A stretch of DNA of 63,137 nt from Cyclobacteriaceae bacterium (GCA_016786495.1 JAEUUJ010000010.1:1-63137), one strand, 5' to 3'; positions 52,262 through 62,098 are shown, numbered from the stretch's first letter. The notes: a model not told the origin generated them from the letters alone. Made by a program: numbers and translations.

Positions 52262-54304
52262 ATGGCTTTTACCCGCTATAGCCGAATTGTAACCGCTGCA
52301 ATTCTATTTGTGCTCGTCACCTTTTCTGTACAGGCCCAGCTCGACTCGGTCAAGCTTGCCGAAGAGTACTACAGTCAGGGAATGCAGATTTTTGACTTCG
52401 ATCATCGCAAGCAGGCGGCTGAACTCTTTGTATTGGCCACGCAGGTGAATCCCAAAGACCCGAAGGCTCAACTGATGGCAGGCCGGTCGATCATGCTCAC
52501 CATTCAGAAGGAAAAATCACTCGACTACTTTAAACGTGCCTGGAAACTGGACCATAACGTTGATCCTGACATTCTGTATTACCTCGGTCAGGGATATCAT
52601 TACTCGGAGAAATTCGACAGTGCTATTCTGTTTTACGATCGGTATAACCGCATTCTTGCCCGCTCGCTAAACTTCGATAAATCGGTCAGAATCAATGAAG
52701 TTAACCGCAAGATATTCGAGTGCAGAAATGCGGTCATCTATAAAGAAAATCCTGTTCAGGTGACCATTGTCGACCTGGATGATAACATAAACTCAGAGTT
52801 TCCCGATTATGCTCCAACGATCAGCGAAAGCGAAGATCTCATGGTGTTTACAACGCGCAGACCCGGCGAAAACATGAATGCCAAAGTTGCGGTTGATCAC
52901 GAGTACTACGAAGAGATTTTTTATTCCGACAAGGTAAATGGTGTTTGGCAACCGGCTAAAAATGCAGGCGTGCCAATCAATACCAACTACCACAACGCGA
53001 GTGTTAATATTTCACCGGATGGTAAAGAGCTCATCGTTTATCACGATACCAACGGGGGTGACCTGCTGGTATCAAACCGTAAGGCAGACGGAACGTGGTC
53101 GCCACCACGTGCCCTGGAAGGTGTGAATACTGAATTTTTAGAGAGTTCAGCAACGATCACACGTGATGGAAGAACGATCTATTTCACCAGCAATCGTCCG
53201 GGTGGCTATGGCGGAACCGACATTTACAGTTGTACGCTGGATAAGAGCGGCAACCGCTGGACAAACGTGCAGAACCTTGGGCCACAAGTGAACACGGAAT
53301 TGGATGAAGAAGGTGTCTTTATCTCGGCTAACGGCAAGCATTTATACTACAGTTCTAATGGATTGGCGGGTATGGGTGACCTGGATGTATATCGAACGTC
53401 TTTTGATTCGGATAAGCAGGAGTGGAGTGAGCCGGTGAATTTGGGGTATCCGATTAATTCGGTTGAGAATGATATCTACTTCGTCCTTACGGCAGATGAA
53501 CGCTTTGCCTATATGTCATCGTTGCGGCAGGAAAACTTAGGCGAGCAGGACATTTATAAAATTGACATGCAAAACTGGAAACCTGTATACCTCAACCAGC
53601 CGGAGTATGCAGAAGTTTTTGCAGAGAGTTCTTCGATACGCAGAGATGCGGAGATCATACCGGTGAAGTCAACGCGTTCGAAAGTTGTGGTATCCTATCA
53701 GGTGGTAGATGATGAGAACGGGAATCCGATGGACGCAGAAATCGACTTTACCAGTCAGTATGGTAAGCATGTGAAGCCCGTTCAGAAAGGGAAAGGCTTG
53801 TATGAGCTTACCTTGAATCACTCATCTGATTCCTCGGTTTACTACAAGATAAATGTATTTGAAGCCGGCTATCTCGCCCATACATCGTCTATGTATTTCC
53901 ACGGTGCTGCGCCCGGACCTGAAAATATTTCAGAAACGATTCGCCTGAAACATATCGCGGGAAGTTTAAATGTCGGATACATCCTGAATGTTTACTTCAG
54001 TCACGATGGCGTTCAGCCGCTTTCGCTGGAAGGAATACAAGGTTTATTGCGAATGATAAAGAGTTCTCCAACGATGCGGGTGGAAATTGGGGGTCATACC
54101 GACAACTCCGGATCTGACGAATACAATATGGAATTAAGCAGGCGCAGGGCGAATGCGGTCCGGACGTTGCTTATAAAAGGTGGTGCCGATCCGACCCGTA
54201 TTACGGCAGTTGGTTACGGGAAGACCAAACCGATTTCTCCAAATGATTCCCGTCAGGGTAGAAGTCTGAACAGACGCACCGAGTTTATTATTCTTCAGCA
54301 GTAA
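52262..54304 (+). CDS. TPR / PD40 / OmpA outer-membrane protein
   Basis: A 680-residue exported protein with a signal peptide ending FSVQAQ. Residues 30-160 are TPR-like helices (AAELFVLATQVNPKDPKAQL, KSLDYFKRAWKLDHNVDP). Residues 170-430 are PD40 propeller blades (SPDGKELIVYHD, RDGRTIYFTSNRPGGYGGTDIY). A beta-sandwich (about 460-560) precedes the OmpA domain (VEIGGHTDNSGSDEYNMELS, AVGYGKTKPISPN). The build resembles PorE and similar cell-wall anchors. TACATTTG at 52231-52238 is a likely -7 box. Only three bases separate its stop from the next gene. Confidence 0.9.
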   Translation: MAFTRYSRIVTAAILFVLVTFSVQAQLDSVKLAEEYYSQGMQIFDFDHRKQAAELFVLATQVNPKDPKAQLMAGRSIMLTIQKEKSLDYFKRAWKLDHNVDPDILYYLGQGYHYSEKFDSAILFYDRYNRILARSLNFDKSVRINEVNRKIFECRNAVIYKENPVQVTIVDLDDNINSEFPDYAPTISESEDLMVFTTRRPGENMNAKVAVDHEYYEEIFYSDKVNGVWQPAKNAGVPINTNYHNASVNISPDGKELIVYHDTNGGDLLVSNRKADGTWSPPRALEGVNTEFLESSATITRDGRTIYFTSNRPGGYGGTDIYSCTLDKSGNRWTNVQNLGPQVNTELDEEGVFISANGKHLYYSSNGLAGMGDLDVYRTSFDSDKQEWSEPVNLGYPINSVENDIYFVLTADERFAYMSSLRQENLGEQDIYKIDMQNWKPVYLNQPEYAEVFAESSSIRRDAEIIPVKSTRSKVVVSYQVVDDENGNPMDAEIDFTSQYGKHVKPVQKGKGLYELTLNHSSDSSVYYKINVFEAGYLAHTSSMYFHGAAPGPENISETIRLKHIAGSLNVGYILNVYFSHDGVQPLSLEGIQGLLRMIKSSPTMRVEIGGHTDNSGSDEYNMELSRRRANAVRTLLIKGGADPTRITAVGYGKTKPISPNDSRQGRSLNRRTEFIILQQ

Positions 54305-54307
54305 CGG

Positions 54308-54910
54308 ATGCTTAACGCAGTTCCCCGCATTCTTGTTTACTCAAGAATCGTCATTGGGCTGGTGTGTGTTTTCCTTGCCTGGCAAGTTGATGACTTTCGC
54401 TTCTGGATTTTTGCGTTGATGTTGACGGGACTTCTAACCGATATTTTCGATGGCATTATTGCGCGAAGGCTTGGCGTCTCTACAGTCGCATTGCGGAAAC
54501 TGGACTCGCTGGTAGACCGGTTTTTCTGGCTAATGATTTTTGCCTCGTGCTATTTGCGCTATCCGCTGTACACGGCATCTATAATTCCATGGGTAGGCGT
54601 TATACTGCTGTGTGAAGTACTGGTATTTTTGATATCATGGTTTCGTTTCAAGAAGGGTCCTTCGCCTCACAATTTAATCTCAAAGGCGTGGGGTATCTCA
54701 GTAGCAGTGGCATTTTCGGTCATCATTCTTAGCGGTTCTTCGCAAATCGCGTTTCAGATTATGCTTGGCTTCGCAATTTTATCGAGATTTGATAGTGCAT
54801 TAATTTACATTATTCTTCCACGATGGGATCACGATATTCCATCCTTTTATCATGCCATGTTGATCAGAAAGGGTAAATCAATTACACGTAATAGTTTGTT
54901 AAACGGGTGA
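54308..54910 (+). CDS. CDP-alcohol phosphatidyltransferase family protein with altered motif
   Basis: A 200-residue membrane enzyme of about six helices. This family moves a phosphoalcohol from CDP-alcohol to a lipid acceptor, or a phosphatidyl group. The expected D-x2-DG-x2-AR-x8-G-x3-D-x3-D motif is D45, D48-G49, A52-R53, L62, D66, D70. The spacing is exact, but the conserved second glycine is Leu 62. It is packed between the OmpA-type gene (3 bases) and the MG2/plug gene (1-base overlap). The lipid product is unknown, and an inactive or altered function is possible. Confidence 0.82.
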   Translation: MLNAVPRILVYSRIVIGLVCVFLAWQVDDFRFWIFALMLTGLLTDIFDGIIARRLGVSTVALRKLDSLVDRFFWLMIFASCYLRYPLYTASIIPWVGVILLCEVLVFLISWFRFKKGPSPHNLISKAWGISVAVAFSVIILSGSSQIAFQIMLGFAILSRFDSALIYIILPRWDHDIPSFYHAMLIRKGKSITRNSLLNG

Positions 54911-57303
54911 TGCGGACTTGCATAAAACACATAGTGTATTTTTGTTGTTGGTCGCTGTTAGTCCCGATAGCGCTTGTGTTATCAGGCTTTATAACGAGCG
55001 GCCCTGTTCTTGAGGAACTTCTCAAAAAACTGAAACAATTTCATTCCGAACGTCCGCAGGAGAAAATTTACCTGCACCTCGATAAACCGTTTTACGCAGC
55101 TGGCGACAATGTATGGTTCAAAGCTTACCTTGTTGATGCAACGCTTCATCAACTGGATTCTCAAAGCCGGGTTGTGTATGTCGACCTGATCGATGACACG
55201 AAATCCATCTTCGGGCATCAGATGCTCTATGCAGACGGGGGTATATCGTCTGGGGATTTTCAATTGCCCGATACCCTTCCGGAGGGTAGGTATGCTATTC
55301 GGGCCTATACCAACTACATGAAGAATTTTGGTGAAGATTTTTTCTTCACACGCGAGTTCTCCGTTTTTAATGCCCTTCGCGCTAATCCGGCATCCGACAC
55401 CACGTTGTTTAAGGCCGACTCGCTGGAGCTGGAATTCTATCCGGAGGGCGGAAACTTTGTCGCTTGCGGATTCAACCGCCTGGGTTTTAAAGCGCTGGGT
55501 CCTGATGGCAGGGGAATTAATGTGGAAGGAATCGTCTACGATGAAAAAGAACAGGTTGTTGCATCTTTTAAATCGCAACATGCCGGCATGGGCATGGTTC
55601 AAATCAATCCGGTTGCGGGCAAGATATACCATGCCCGGATTACAAAACCTTACCGGGTAAATAAAGTCTATCCATTGCCTTCGGTTCAGCCGAAAGGATA
55701 TATCATGCAGGCCGATGCTGTTAACGGTGGCGTAAAAGTGATTGTGTTCACGAATGCCGATAAACCCGCATCAGGCGATGCAACCGTTAATGTTATTGTG
55801 CAGTCACGCGGCCTTGCATACTTTGCGCAGCAGGGTACCATCCGGAATAATGCCTTCTTCACGGTGATCAAGCGATCGCAACTCCCGGAGGGAATTTCTC
55901 AGATTACCATATTTGATTCGGAGGGACGGCCGGTCGCTGAACGCCTGATTCATGTTTCTCACAACGAGCGAATCAAGCTGCAGATAAAAACTGACAGCGT
56001 TGTTTATGGCAAGCGTAAACAGGTGACTGTGATGATCGATGCGGCCTATCAGAATCAGGCACCGGCATCCGGTCATTTCTCGGTTTCTGTTTACGATGAA
56101 GGATTGCTGAAACAACCGGAATCGTATCCGATGTCGATCGAGAATTACCTGTCGTTAACCTCCGATCTGAAAGGGTATATCGAAGATCCGGGGTATTACT
56201 TCAAAGATTCACTTCAGGAGACAAAAAAGAACCTTGATTTGCTGATGATGGTTCAGGGTTGGAGACGTTTTACGTGGTCGGATGTTCTCCGTGAGAATCG
56301 CCCGCCCCTTATGTACCGTCACGAGCGGGGTATTCCGATCAGCGGCCGCGTACTAAAAATTGGCGGCAAACAGCCGCCTGCGGAAAGTATACTGAAAGTC
56401 ATGACGATGAACGGTTCTGTCGTGAGGCTGAAGCCTGACAGCACGGGCCGCTTTTATACAGATAGTTTGCTATTCCTGGATTCCATGAATCTGGTGTTTC
56501 AAACGGAGAACCGGAAGGGCAAGAAGCAACCCTACAAGTTCTCGCTCGACCCGGTTAATCCTTTTTACCCAACCAACTATCAAACAACTTTCTTTCAGTC
56601 ATTTGATGCATCGGGATACCTGGATCAACAGGCCGATGAGAAGTTGGTTCAGAATTTATCGAAGGTGAAAGTTCTGGCTGAGACCAAGATTACAGCAAAA
56701 CGCGAACCCGATCCGAGACTGATCAATCCGAACGGTCCCGGCGGACGCGTGGTTGATGTGCAAAAAGATCTCGGAGGCGGGGTTGGGTATGCGTCCATCA
56801 ACCAGATGCTCTTTGCGCGTGTTGCCGGATTGAATTTTATAAACGGATCCTGGATGATACGCGGAGCGGGAGTAGGATTTGCTGTTAATGGAATTCTGTC
56901 ACCTCCTGACTATGTAAACATGATCTCTCCAACAGATGTTGATTTAATCGAAGTGTTATTTAATTCTGTACAATTTGCAGGTATGCATGTGATCAGCATC
57001 ACACTCCGAAGTGGCGCATCAATTAGTGTCGAACCCATTGGAATCAACCAGGCTAAATATCGCGGATTCTATCAGGCGCGTGAATTTTATTCACCCCGGT
57101 ACGATGTAAAGGATAACCGCCATCAGTTGGAAGATAAACGTACAACACTTCACTGGGAACCCATCGTGATAACGGATGAAAATGGCAGGGCTGCTGTTAC
57201 GTTTTTTACGGCCGATGTGGCATCTAGGTATCGCATTTTAATCGAGGGAATTACTCCTGACGGATACCCGGGAACGGGAACCGGAACATTCGAAGTCAGA
57301 TAG
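54910..57303 (+). CDS. Exported MG2 / plug-domain protein without barrel
   Basis: A large exported protein of 797 residues with an N-terminal signal or anchor. Residues 45-140 hold a macroglobulin-type MG2 domain (EKIYLHLDKPFYAAGDNVWFK cut at its core motif, then LPDTLPEGRYAIRAYTNYM). Further beta-sandwich repeats follow. After about residue 600 comes a region resembling a TonB-receptor plug (VVDVQKDLGGGVGYASINQML, IRGAGVGFAVNG, VDLIEVL), but no 22-strand barrel follows. The end has W-x-P-x(n)-DENGRAAVTFFTAD as in alpha-2-macroglobulins. A GTG at 54907 is an alternative start. Partner and ligand unknown. Confidence 0.8.
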   Translation: MRTCIKHIVYFCCWSLLVPIALVLSGFITSGPVLEELLKKLKQFHSERPQEKIYLHLDKPFYAAGDNVWFKAYLVDATLHQLDSQSRVVYVDLIDDTKSIFGHQMLYADGGISSGDFQLPDTLPEGRYAIRAYTNYMKNFGEDFFFTREFSVFNALRANPASDTTLFKADSLELEFYPEGGNFVACGFNRLGFKALGPDGRGINVEGIVYDEKEQVVASFKSQHAGMGMVQINPVAGKIYHARITKPYRVNKVYPLPSVQPKGYIMQADAVNGGVKVIVFTNADKPASGDATVNVIVQSRGLAYFAQQGTIRNNAFFTVIKRSQLPEGISQITIFDSEGRPVAERLIHVSHNERIKLQIKTDSVVYGKRKQVTVMIDAAYQNQAPASGHFSVSVYDEGLLKQPESYPMSIENYLSLTSDLKGYIEDPGYYFKDSLQETKKNLDLLMMVQGWRRFTWSDVLRENRPPLMYRHERGIPISGRVLKIGGKQPPAESILKVMTMNGSVVRLKPDSTGRFYTDSLLFLDSMNLVFQTENRKGKKQPYKFSLDPVNPFYPTNYQTTFFQSFDASGYLDQQADEKLVQNLSKVKVLAETKITAKREPDPRLINPNGPGGRVVDVQKDLGGGVGYASINQMLFARVAGLNFINGSWMIRGAGVGFAVNGILSPPDYVNMISPTDVDLIEVLFNSVQFAGMHVISITLRSGASISVEPIGINQAKYRGFYQAREFYSPRYDVKDNRHQLEDKRTTLHWEPIVITDENGRAAVTFFTADVASRYRILIEGITPDGYPGTGTGTFEVR

Positions 57304-57416
57304 ATTGAAAAATGGTAACAAAACTTACACACACCGATCTATTTAACCACTGGCCGGACAATTTTTTTGCACTCCAGTAGCGGGTTGCCTATCTTAAAGA
57401 TTCATTTCTGACGTTT

Positions 57417-59909
57417 GTGACGCTTCGAGGTTTTTTTGTAAACATTTTCAGAACGATAAAAAAATGGGCCGTTGGTCTTTATCGTTGGGCCTGGCCGTAC
57501 TGGCTTAAGGTTCAGCCGTATGTTAAACCATACTACGATAAAGCAGTACGCTATTTTCAAACACACCCGCGTGCCAGAAAAGCGGCTTACATACTGGGTC
57601 CGCCGTTCTTTCTGTTGTTTATCCTCTTGTTTGTGGTGTGGATTGAAACGCCATGGAACAGTGAACTGCGAAACATCCGGAACCAGGTGGCTTCGGAAGT
57701 GTATAGTGCCGACAGTGTTTTGTTAGGCCGATACTACATTCAGGATAGAACCGAAGTTGATCACGATGAGATTGCGCCCGCAGTGTTCGATGCGCTGATC
57801 GCTACGGAAGATGCACGCTTCTATCAGCATGAAGGTGTTGACTACCGGAGTTTGGGCCGGGTGATTGTTAAGTCGATCATTCAACAGGATGAGTCATCGG
57901 GCGGGGGCAGCACTCTTACCCAGCAGCTTTCTAAAAACCTGTATCCGCGAAAGAAGTACTGGATGTTTTCCATGCTGATTAACAAACTCCGGGAGTTCCG
58001 AACTGCGCTGAAGCTGGAAGACATTTATTCGAAGGAGGAAATTATCACGCTATACCTCAATACCGTGCCCTTTGCTGATAACGTGTATGGTATTGAAGCT
58101 GCGGCCGACCGGTTTTATTCGGTTAAAGCCAAAGACCTTACCATCGATCAGGCTGCTGTGCTTGTGGGTATGTTAAAAGCAACACACAGTTATAATCCGC
58201 GGCTGTTTCCTGATCGCTCGCGAACCAGACGGAATGTCGTGTTGAACCAGATGGTGAAGTACAAGTATCTTAACAAATCAAAAGCCGACTCGTTGAAGAA
58301 ACTGCCGTTGGAACTTGAGTACAACAAAATATCGCACCATCAGGGGCTTGCCCCGTATTTCCGCGAATACCTGAAAGCTGAATTGTTAACCTGGTGCAAG
58401 AACAACGAGAAAGAGGACGGTGAACCGTATAACCTTTACACCGATGGATTGAAAATCTATACGACCATCGACTCAAAATTGCAGCTGTACGCAGAGAATG
58501 CCGTAACCAGGCAAATGACGGAAACGCAGCGCATCTTCTTCAATCATTGGGGGCGCGATAAACCGTGGAAAGGCAAGGAGGAAGTATTGGAACAAGCCAT
58601 TCAGCGATCACCCCGCTACATCAAACTTAAAGAGGCGGGGATGTCGGAGGACGATATTCTGATTGAATTGCAGAAGCCGGTGCCAATGAAGTTATTTACC
58701 TGGCAGGGAGTGGAAGAGAAAACCGTCAGCCCGATTGATTCGATCATCCATCATCTTCAATACCTGAATGCCGGACTTCTGGCGATGGAACCTTCCACCG
58801 GAGCGATACGTGCATGGGTAGGAGGTATCGATCACGATTTTTATCAGTACGATCATGTTAATGTGAACACCAAGCGACAGGTGGGATCAATCTTCAAACC
58901 CATTGTCTACGCGATGGCACTGGAAGAAGGCATTGAGCCTTGCGGGATGATTTCAGCGTCACAACAAACCTACATCGACAAAGAAGGCGAGAAATGGACA
59001 CCGCGTAACACACAGGTCGACTACCAGGTGAATTATTCCATGCGGGGCGGACTTGCCTACTCGGTTAACACCGTATCCGTTAAACTAATCCAGATGGCAG
59101 GTGTTGGCAAAACGATGGAGCTTGCCCGCGAAATGGGTGTCACCAGCGAGATGCCGGACGTGCCGTCTATTGCACTCGGATCTTCCTCTATTTCATTGAT
59201 GGAGATGACCACGGTGTACGCATGCTTTGCGAATGGAGGAGTTACCACCAAGCCATTTTACATCAGCGCCATTCACGATCTGGATGGTAAGGTTTATAAT
59301 AACTTCCGTCCGGAGGGTTCAGGCAAACGTGTTTTTTCGGAGCAGACTGCCGGATTAATTATTGCGCTTATGAAAAGCGTTGTGAATGAGGGTACTGCTG
59401 GTCGCCTTCGGTATCAGTATGGAGTGTATAACGATGTGGCTGGAAAAACGGGCACAACCCAATCGAATGCCGATGGCTGGTTTATGGCCGCAACCCCGAA
59501 CCTGGTGGTGGGTACCTGGGTTGGAGCAGATGATCCGCGCATTCGCTTTCGGAGAACCGACCTCGGTCAGGGCTCGGCTACTGCGCTGCCCATCACCGGT
59601 GCATTTTTCAAGCAGGTCAACAGCGACCCAGCGTACAAAAATATCTCGCAGGCCAAGTTTCCGGCCCCGACCTCAGAAATGTATCAGAAACTTGATTGCG
59701 ACCTGTATGAGTTAACGGACGATCTTGTATTCAGCATCCAGCAGTCGATATACAAGCGTGACTCGACTATTGCTGCCGACACCTCGGTTGCACCGCCACC
59801 CGAAACATTTCTTCAGACACTGTACAAACGAAAACTGAAGCTGGCCACCGCCAAACAAAAACGTGATTCATTAGCCAGCGCCCTGGCCGAACCCATGGAG
59901 GGAGGTTGA
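57417..59909 (+). CDS. Penicillin-binding protein 1A (bifunctional)
   Basis: A class A penicillin-binding protein of 830 residues that polymerises and cross-links peptidoglycan. One membrane helix lies near residues 60-75 (PPFFLLFILLFVVW). The GT51 transglycosylase has ATEDARFYQHEGVDYRSLGR with the catalytic Glu and GGGSTLTQQLSKNL. The transpeptidase has SxxK in GSIFKP, SxN in YSVNTVS and KTGTT. The start is a GTG at 57417, preceded by a 113-base gap in which I see no other gene. The tail is Lys-rich and disordered. Confidence 0.95.
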   Translation: MTLRGFFVNIFRTIKKWAVGLYRWAWPYWLKVQPYVKPYYDKAVRYFQTHPRARKAAYILGPPFFLLFILLFVVWIETPWNSELRNIRNQVASEVYSADSVLLGRYYIQDRTEVDHDEIAPAVFDALIATEDARFYQHEGVDYRSLGRVIVKSIIQQDESSGGGSTLTQQLSKNLYPRKKYWMFSMLINKLREFRTALKLEDIYSKEEIITLYLNTVPFADNVYGIEAAADRFYSVKAKDLTIDQAAVLVGMLKATHSYNPRLFPDRSRTRRNVVLNQMVKYKYLNKSKADSLKKLPLELEYNKISHHQGLAPYFREYLKAELLTWCKNNEKEDGEPYNLYTDGLKIYTTIDSKLQLYAENAVTRQMTETQRIFFNHWGRDKPWKGKEEVLEQAIQRSPRYIKLKEAGMSEDDILIELQKPVPMKLFTWQGVEEKTVSPIDSIIHHLQYLNAGLLAMEPSTGAIRAWVGGIDHDFYQYDHVNVNTKRQVGSIFKPIVYAMALEEGIEPCGMISASQQTYIDKEGEKWTPRNTQVDYQVNYSMRGGLAYSVNTVSVKLIQMAGVGKTMELAREMGVTSEMPDVPSIALGSSSISLMEMTTVYACFANGGVTTKPFYISAIHDLDGKVYNNFRPEGSGKRVFSEQTAGLIIALMKSVVNEGTAGRLRYQYGVYNDVAGKTGTTQSNADGWFMAATPNLVVGTWVGADDPRIRFRRTDLGQGSATALPITGAFFKQVNSDPAYKNISQAKFPAPTSEMYQKLDCDLYELTDDLVFSIQQSIYKRDSTIAADTSVAPPPETFLQTLYKRKLKLATAKQKRDSLASALAEPMEGG
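59901..59905 (+). promoter_or_regulatory. Shine-Dalgarno-like GGAGG before the RDD gene
   Basis: GGAGG lies 5 bases before the ATG at 59911, inside the last codons of the PBP1A gene. Such sites are rare in this genome region, where most starts have none. It may be chance from a Gly-Gly ending. Confidence 0.4.
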
Positions 59910-59910
59910 T

Positions 59911-60489
59911 ATGCGCCTGATCTTTAAACGTGTTCTGGCCTGGCTCATCGATTGGGCAATTATCGTGCTCTATGCGACAATCTTATTTGGTGTTGTATTC
60001 ACCCTGTCATCGCTTGGGATCATCGAACCTGCACGCGTGCATCCGTTGAAAGGGCAATTGATTGGATTCCTGACGTTAACACTACCCGTGCTGGTGTATT
60101 GCATTTCGCTCGAGGCAGGTAAACACCACGCCACCATCGGAAAGCGGGTGATGAAAATTGAACTCACCGCAACACCGTTGACCAGAGGCGGAGTTATCAT
60201 GCGCAACGTTGTCAAGTTTGTCCCCTGGGAGTGTGCACATGCCGGAGTGTTATGGATTAACTATATCAATACGTCTGAAACTCCGCTTTGGATCTGGTTC
60301 CTGCTAATTGTGCCGCAGGTTTTGGTGATCATCTACTTCATGACCATCGTGGCTACCAAAGGCAACCGGAGCCTATACGACTTCGTTGCAGGAACCCGTG
60401 TACGGCATCTGGCCGATCACTTACCAATCGTTATCGGATGTATGCTTGTATTGCAACCGGTCGGTAAAAGCTTTATCGAGCAAGCCTAG
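59911..60489 (+). CDS. RDD family membrane protein
   Basis: A 192-residue inner-membrane protein with the RDD-family start RVLAWLIDWAIIVLYA and the conserved ATIGKRVMKIEL. About three or four helices. RDD proteins have varied proposed roles, often ion transport. The ATG follows the PBP1A stop by one base. Its last 69 bases overlap the end of the convergent exported gene; the tail after GTRVRHLADH is longer than expected from the family. Confidence 0.82.
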   Translation: MRLIFKRVLAWLIDWAIIVLYATILFGVVFTLSSLGIIEPARVHPLKGQLIGFLTLTLPVLVYCISLEAGKHHATIGKRVMKIELTATPLTRGGVIMRNVVKFVPWECAHAGVLWINYINTSETPLWIWFLLIVPQVLVIIYFMTIVATKGNRSLYDFVAGTRVRHLADHLPIVIGCMLVLQPVGKSFIEQA

Positions 60490-60963
60490 CTGGTTGGGCC
60501 GGCACCAATCGGGGTGAAGGATCGTACCGTTATTCTTGGTTGCATAGCTGGTCAGATTCTCCTTCGTGGTGATTTTTTTGTACACATTATCTCCTGTGAG
60601 TTGGATTGCTTTCACCGTCACCCGATAGCGACCGTCCTTTATCGCGATGGTCACGCTGCCGCTGTATTTACCGGTTTGAATGATGGCCGGAGTTGCGACC
60701 TGACTGAACTGAAATTTCTTGTAGTCGACCGTCATGTCATTCACCTCGAACGCGAGGCCATCTGTCTGGATTGTGACATTCGATACGTAGGGGAGTGTTT
60801 TATAGAAAGTCTCAAGTTTTGCAGGTGTGAGGGAATCCTGTTCGAACACATGCTGATAGATAATCTCCTGTTCAGCCAGTTTGAAATTTCCGTACGAGGT
60901 GGTGTTCTGAGCGGTTGCGATCTGAACAGAGGTGACCAGTAAAAGCAAAAGGAGATTTTTCAT
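60421..60963 (-). CDS. Hypothetical exported protein
   Basis: 180 residues with a signal peptide (MKNLLLLLLVTSVQIATAQ). The mature part holds LTPAKLETFYKTLPYVSN and a DYKKFQF segment, followed by beta strands (GSVTIAIKDGRYRVTVKAIQL), as in DUF4468-type domains. The match to DUF4468 is from memory and uncertain. Its end overlaps the RDD gene by 69 bases on the other strand. Confidence 0.75.
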   Translation of the reverse strand: MKNLLLLLLVTSVQIATAQNTTSYGNFKLAEQEIIYQHVFEQDSLTPAKLETFYKTLPYVSNVTIQTDGLAFEVNDMTVDYKKFQFSQVATPAIIQTGKYSGSVTIAIKDGRYRVTVKAIQLTGDNVYKKITTKENLTSYATKNNGTILHPDWCRPNQLGLLDKAFTDRLQYKHTSDNDW

Positions 60964-61020
60964 CGGGAAAAAGTTTTACCCAAGATAACGCACGGATGCC
61001 GCGGGTAGGGTGCAGCCCGG

Positions 61021-61410
61021 CTAAAAGATTGACGTTATATCGGATTCAATCCGCCTCGGCCTTTTTGTAATGGCATCCAGCAGGCACCAGGTTGTAACAG
61101 CTTCTGCAAAAAGAACTCCGGTGTGCGCATGCATAAGTTTAACATGGCGCACCGACCGAACACCTTCGCGCGAGCTTACCCAGGTTTCGGCCTTCACCGG
61201 ATCACCCAAAAGAGCAGGACTTTTATAGTCGATTTCGTGCCGCAACACCACCCAGGCATACTTGGATTTCATCTCGGTCGAGGCTACGGCATCCCAATGT
61301 GCTGCTGCTGCGTCCTGAACCCACCGGAGATACACAACATTGTTAACATGGTTCATCTCGTCTATGTCGTCCGGAGTAACCGTGATCGGGTGTATATATG
61401 TAGTCGTCAT
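61021..61410 (-). CDS. Acyl-CoA thioesterase (4HBT hotdog family)
   Basis: A 129-residue hotdog-fold enzyme. The active-site block is DDIDEMNHVNNVVYLRWVQDAA, with the Asp in the family position. The VRHVKLMHAHTGVLFAEAVTTWCLLDA segment completes the fold. It cleaves acyl-CoA or acyl-ACP thioesters; the chain-length preference cannot be read. It is divergent from the ECF sigma gene. Confidence 0.88.
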   Translation of the reverse strand: MTTTYIHPITVTPDDIDEMNHVNNVVYLRWVQDAAAAHWDAVASTEMKSKYAWVVLRHEIDYKSPALLGDPVKAETWVSSREGVRSVRHVKLMHAHTGVLFAEAVTTWCLLDAITKRPRRIESDITSIF

Positions 61411-61483
61411 GAGCAGGCGTTCAACGGCTTAGATAGCAGTCCAAAAATGCGTTTTTTCGAGAAATTAATAGTACCTTTATGCT

Positions 61484-62098
61484 ATGAATCAAGCTCAGGC
61501 AATCGCGCTTTATCATCCTTTGCTGCACAGTGTGGCGTATAACATCTTGCGCTGCAAGCATGACGCGGAAGATATCGTTCAGGATACATTTGTGAAGTGG
61601 CTGAGCATCGATCAAACCAAGATTCAAAACACGCAGGCTTACCTGATTACCTCGGTCATCAACAACTGCAAGAATCACCTGAATACGTTGCGGAAGAAAA
61701 AGGAGGAATATTGGGAATCGAGCAAGCTTTCGCAGCTTATTGTGCGATTTAAGGAAACAGACTTCAAACACATGGATATGGAAGCCGAGCTTTCGGCTGC
61801 CTTTAAAGTGCTACAATCCAAGCTTGAACCGCTGGAACGGGCTGCATACCTGTTGCGGGAAGTGTTTGATTTCGACTACGAATCGATCCAAAAAGTTCTC
61901 GATAAGAAGGCCGACCATTGCCGGCAGCTATTAAGCCGTGCGAAGAAGAAAATGAGCGATTCAACCGCTAAAATACACTTTGAAATGCCTGACAGTCATT
62001 TACTTGAGGCGTTCAAGAAAGCGTGCTCGGCAAGCCCTTCGATCTTCATCCAGCACCTCAAAAACGACATTTCTTCCGTACAGGAGAAGAAATCGTAA
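61484..62098 (+). CDS. ECF-type RNA polymerase sigma factor
   Basis: An alternative sigma factor of 204 residues. Region 2 is present (FHPLLHS-like start, then CKHDAEDIVQDTFVKWLS). Region 4 is a weak helix-turn-helix (LEPLERAAYLLREVFDFDYESIQKVLDKKADHCRQLLSRAKKKM), resembling the ECF41/SigJ branch but without its C-terminal SnoaL-like extension; a helical tail of about 45 residues follows instead. No anti-sigma gene is seen beside it. TACCTTTA at 61472-61479 lies five bases from the ATG, too close for a normal leader. Confidence 0.87.
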   Translation: MNQAQAIALYHPLLHSVAYNILRCKHDAEDIVQDTFVKWLSIDQTKIQNTQAYLITSVINNCKNHLNTLRKKKEEYWESSKLSQLIVRFKETDFKHMDMEAELSAAFKVLQSKLEPLERAAYLLREVFDFDYESIQKVLDKKADHCRQLLSRAKKKMSDSTAKIHFEMPDSHLLEAFKKACSASPSIFIQHLKNDISSVQEKKS

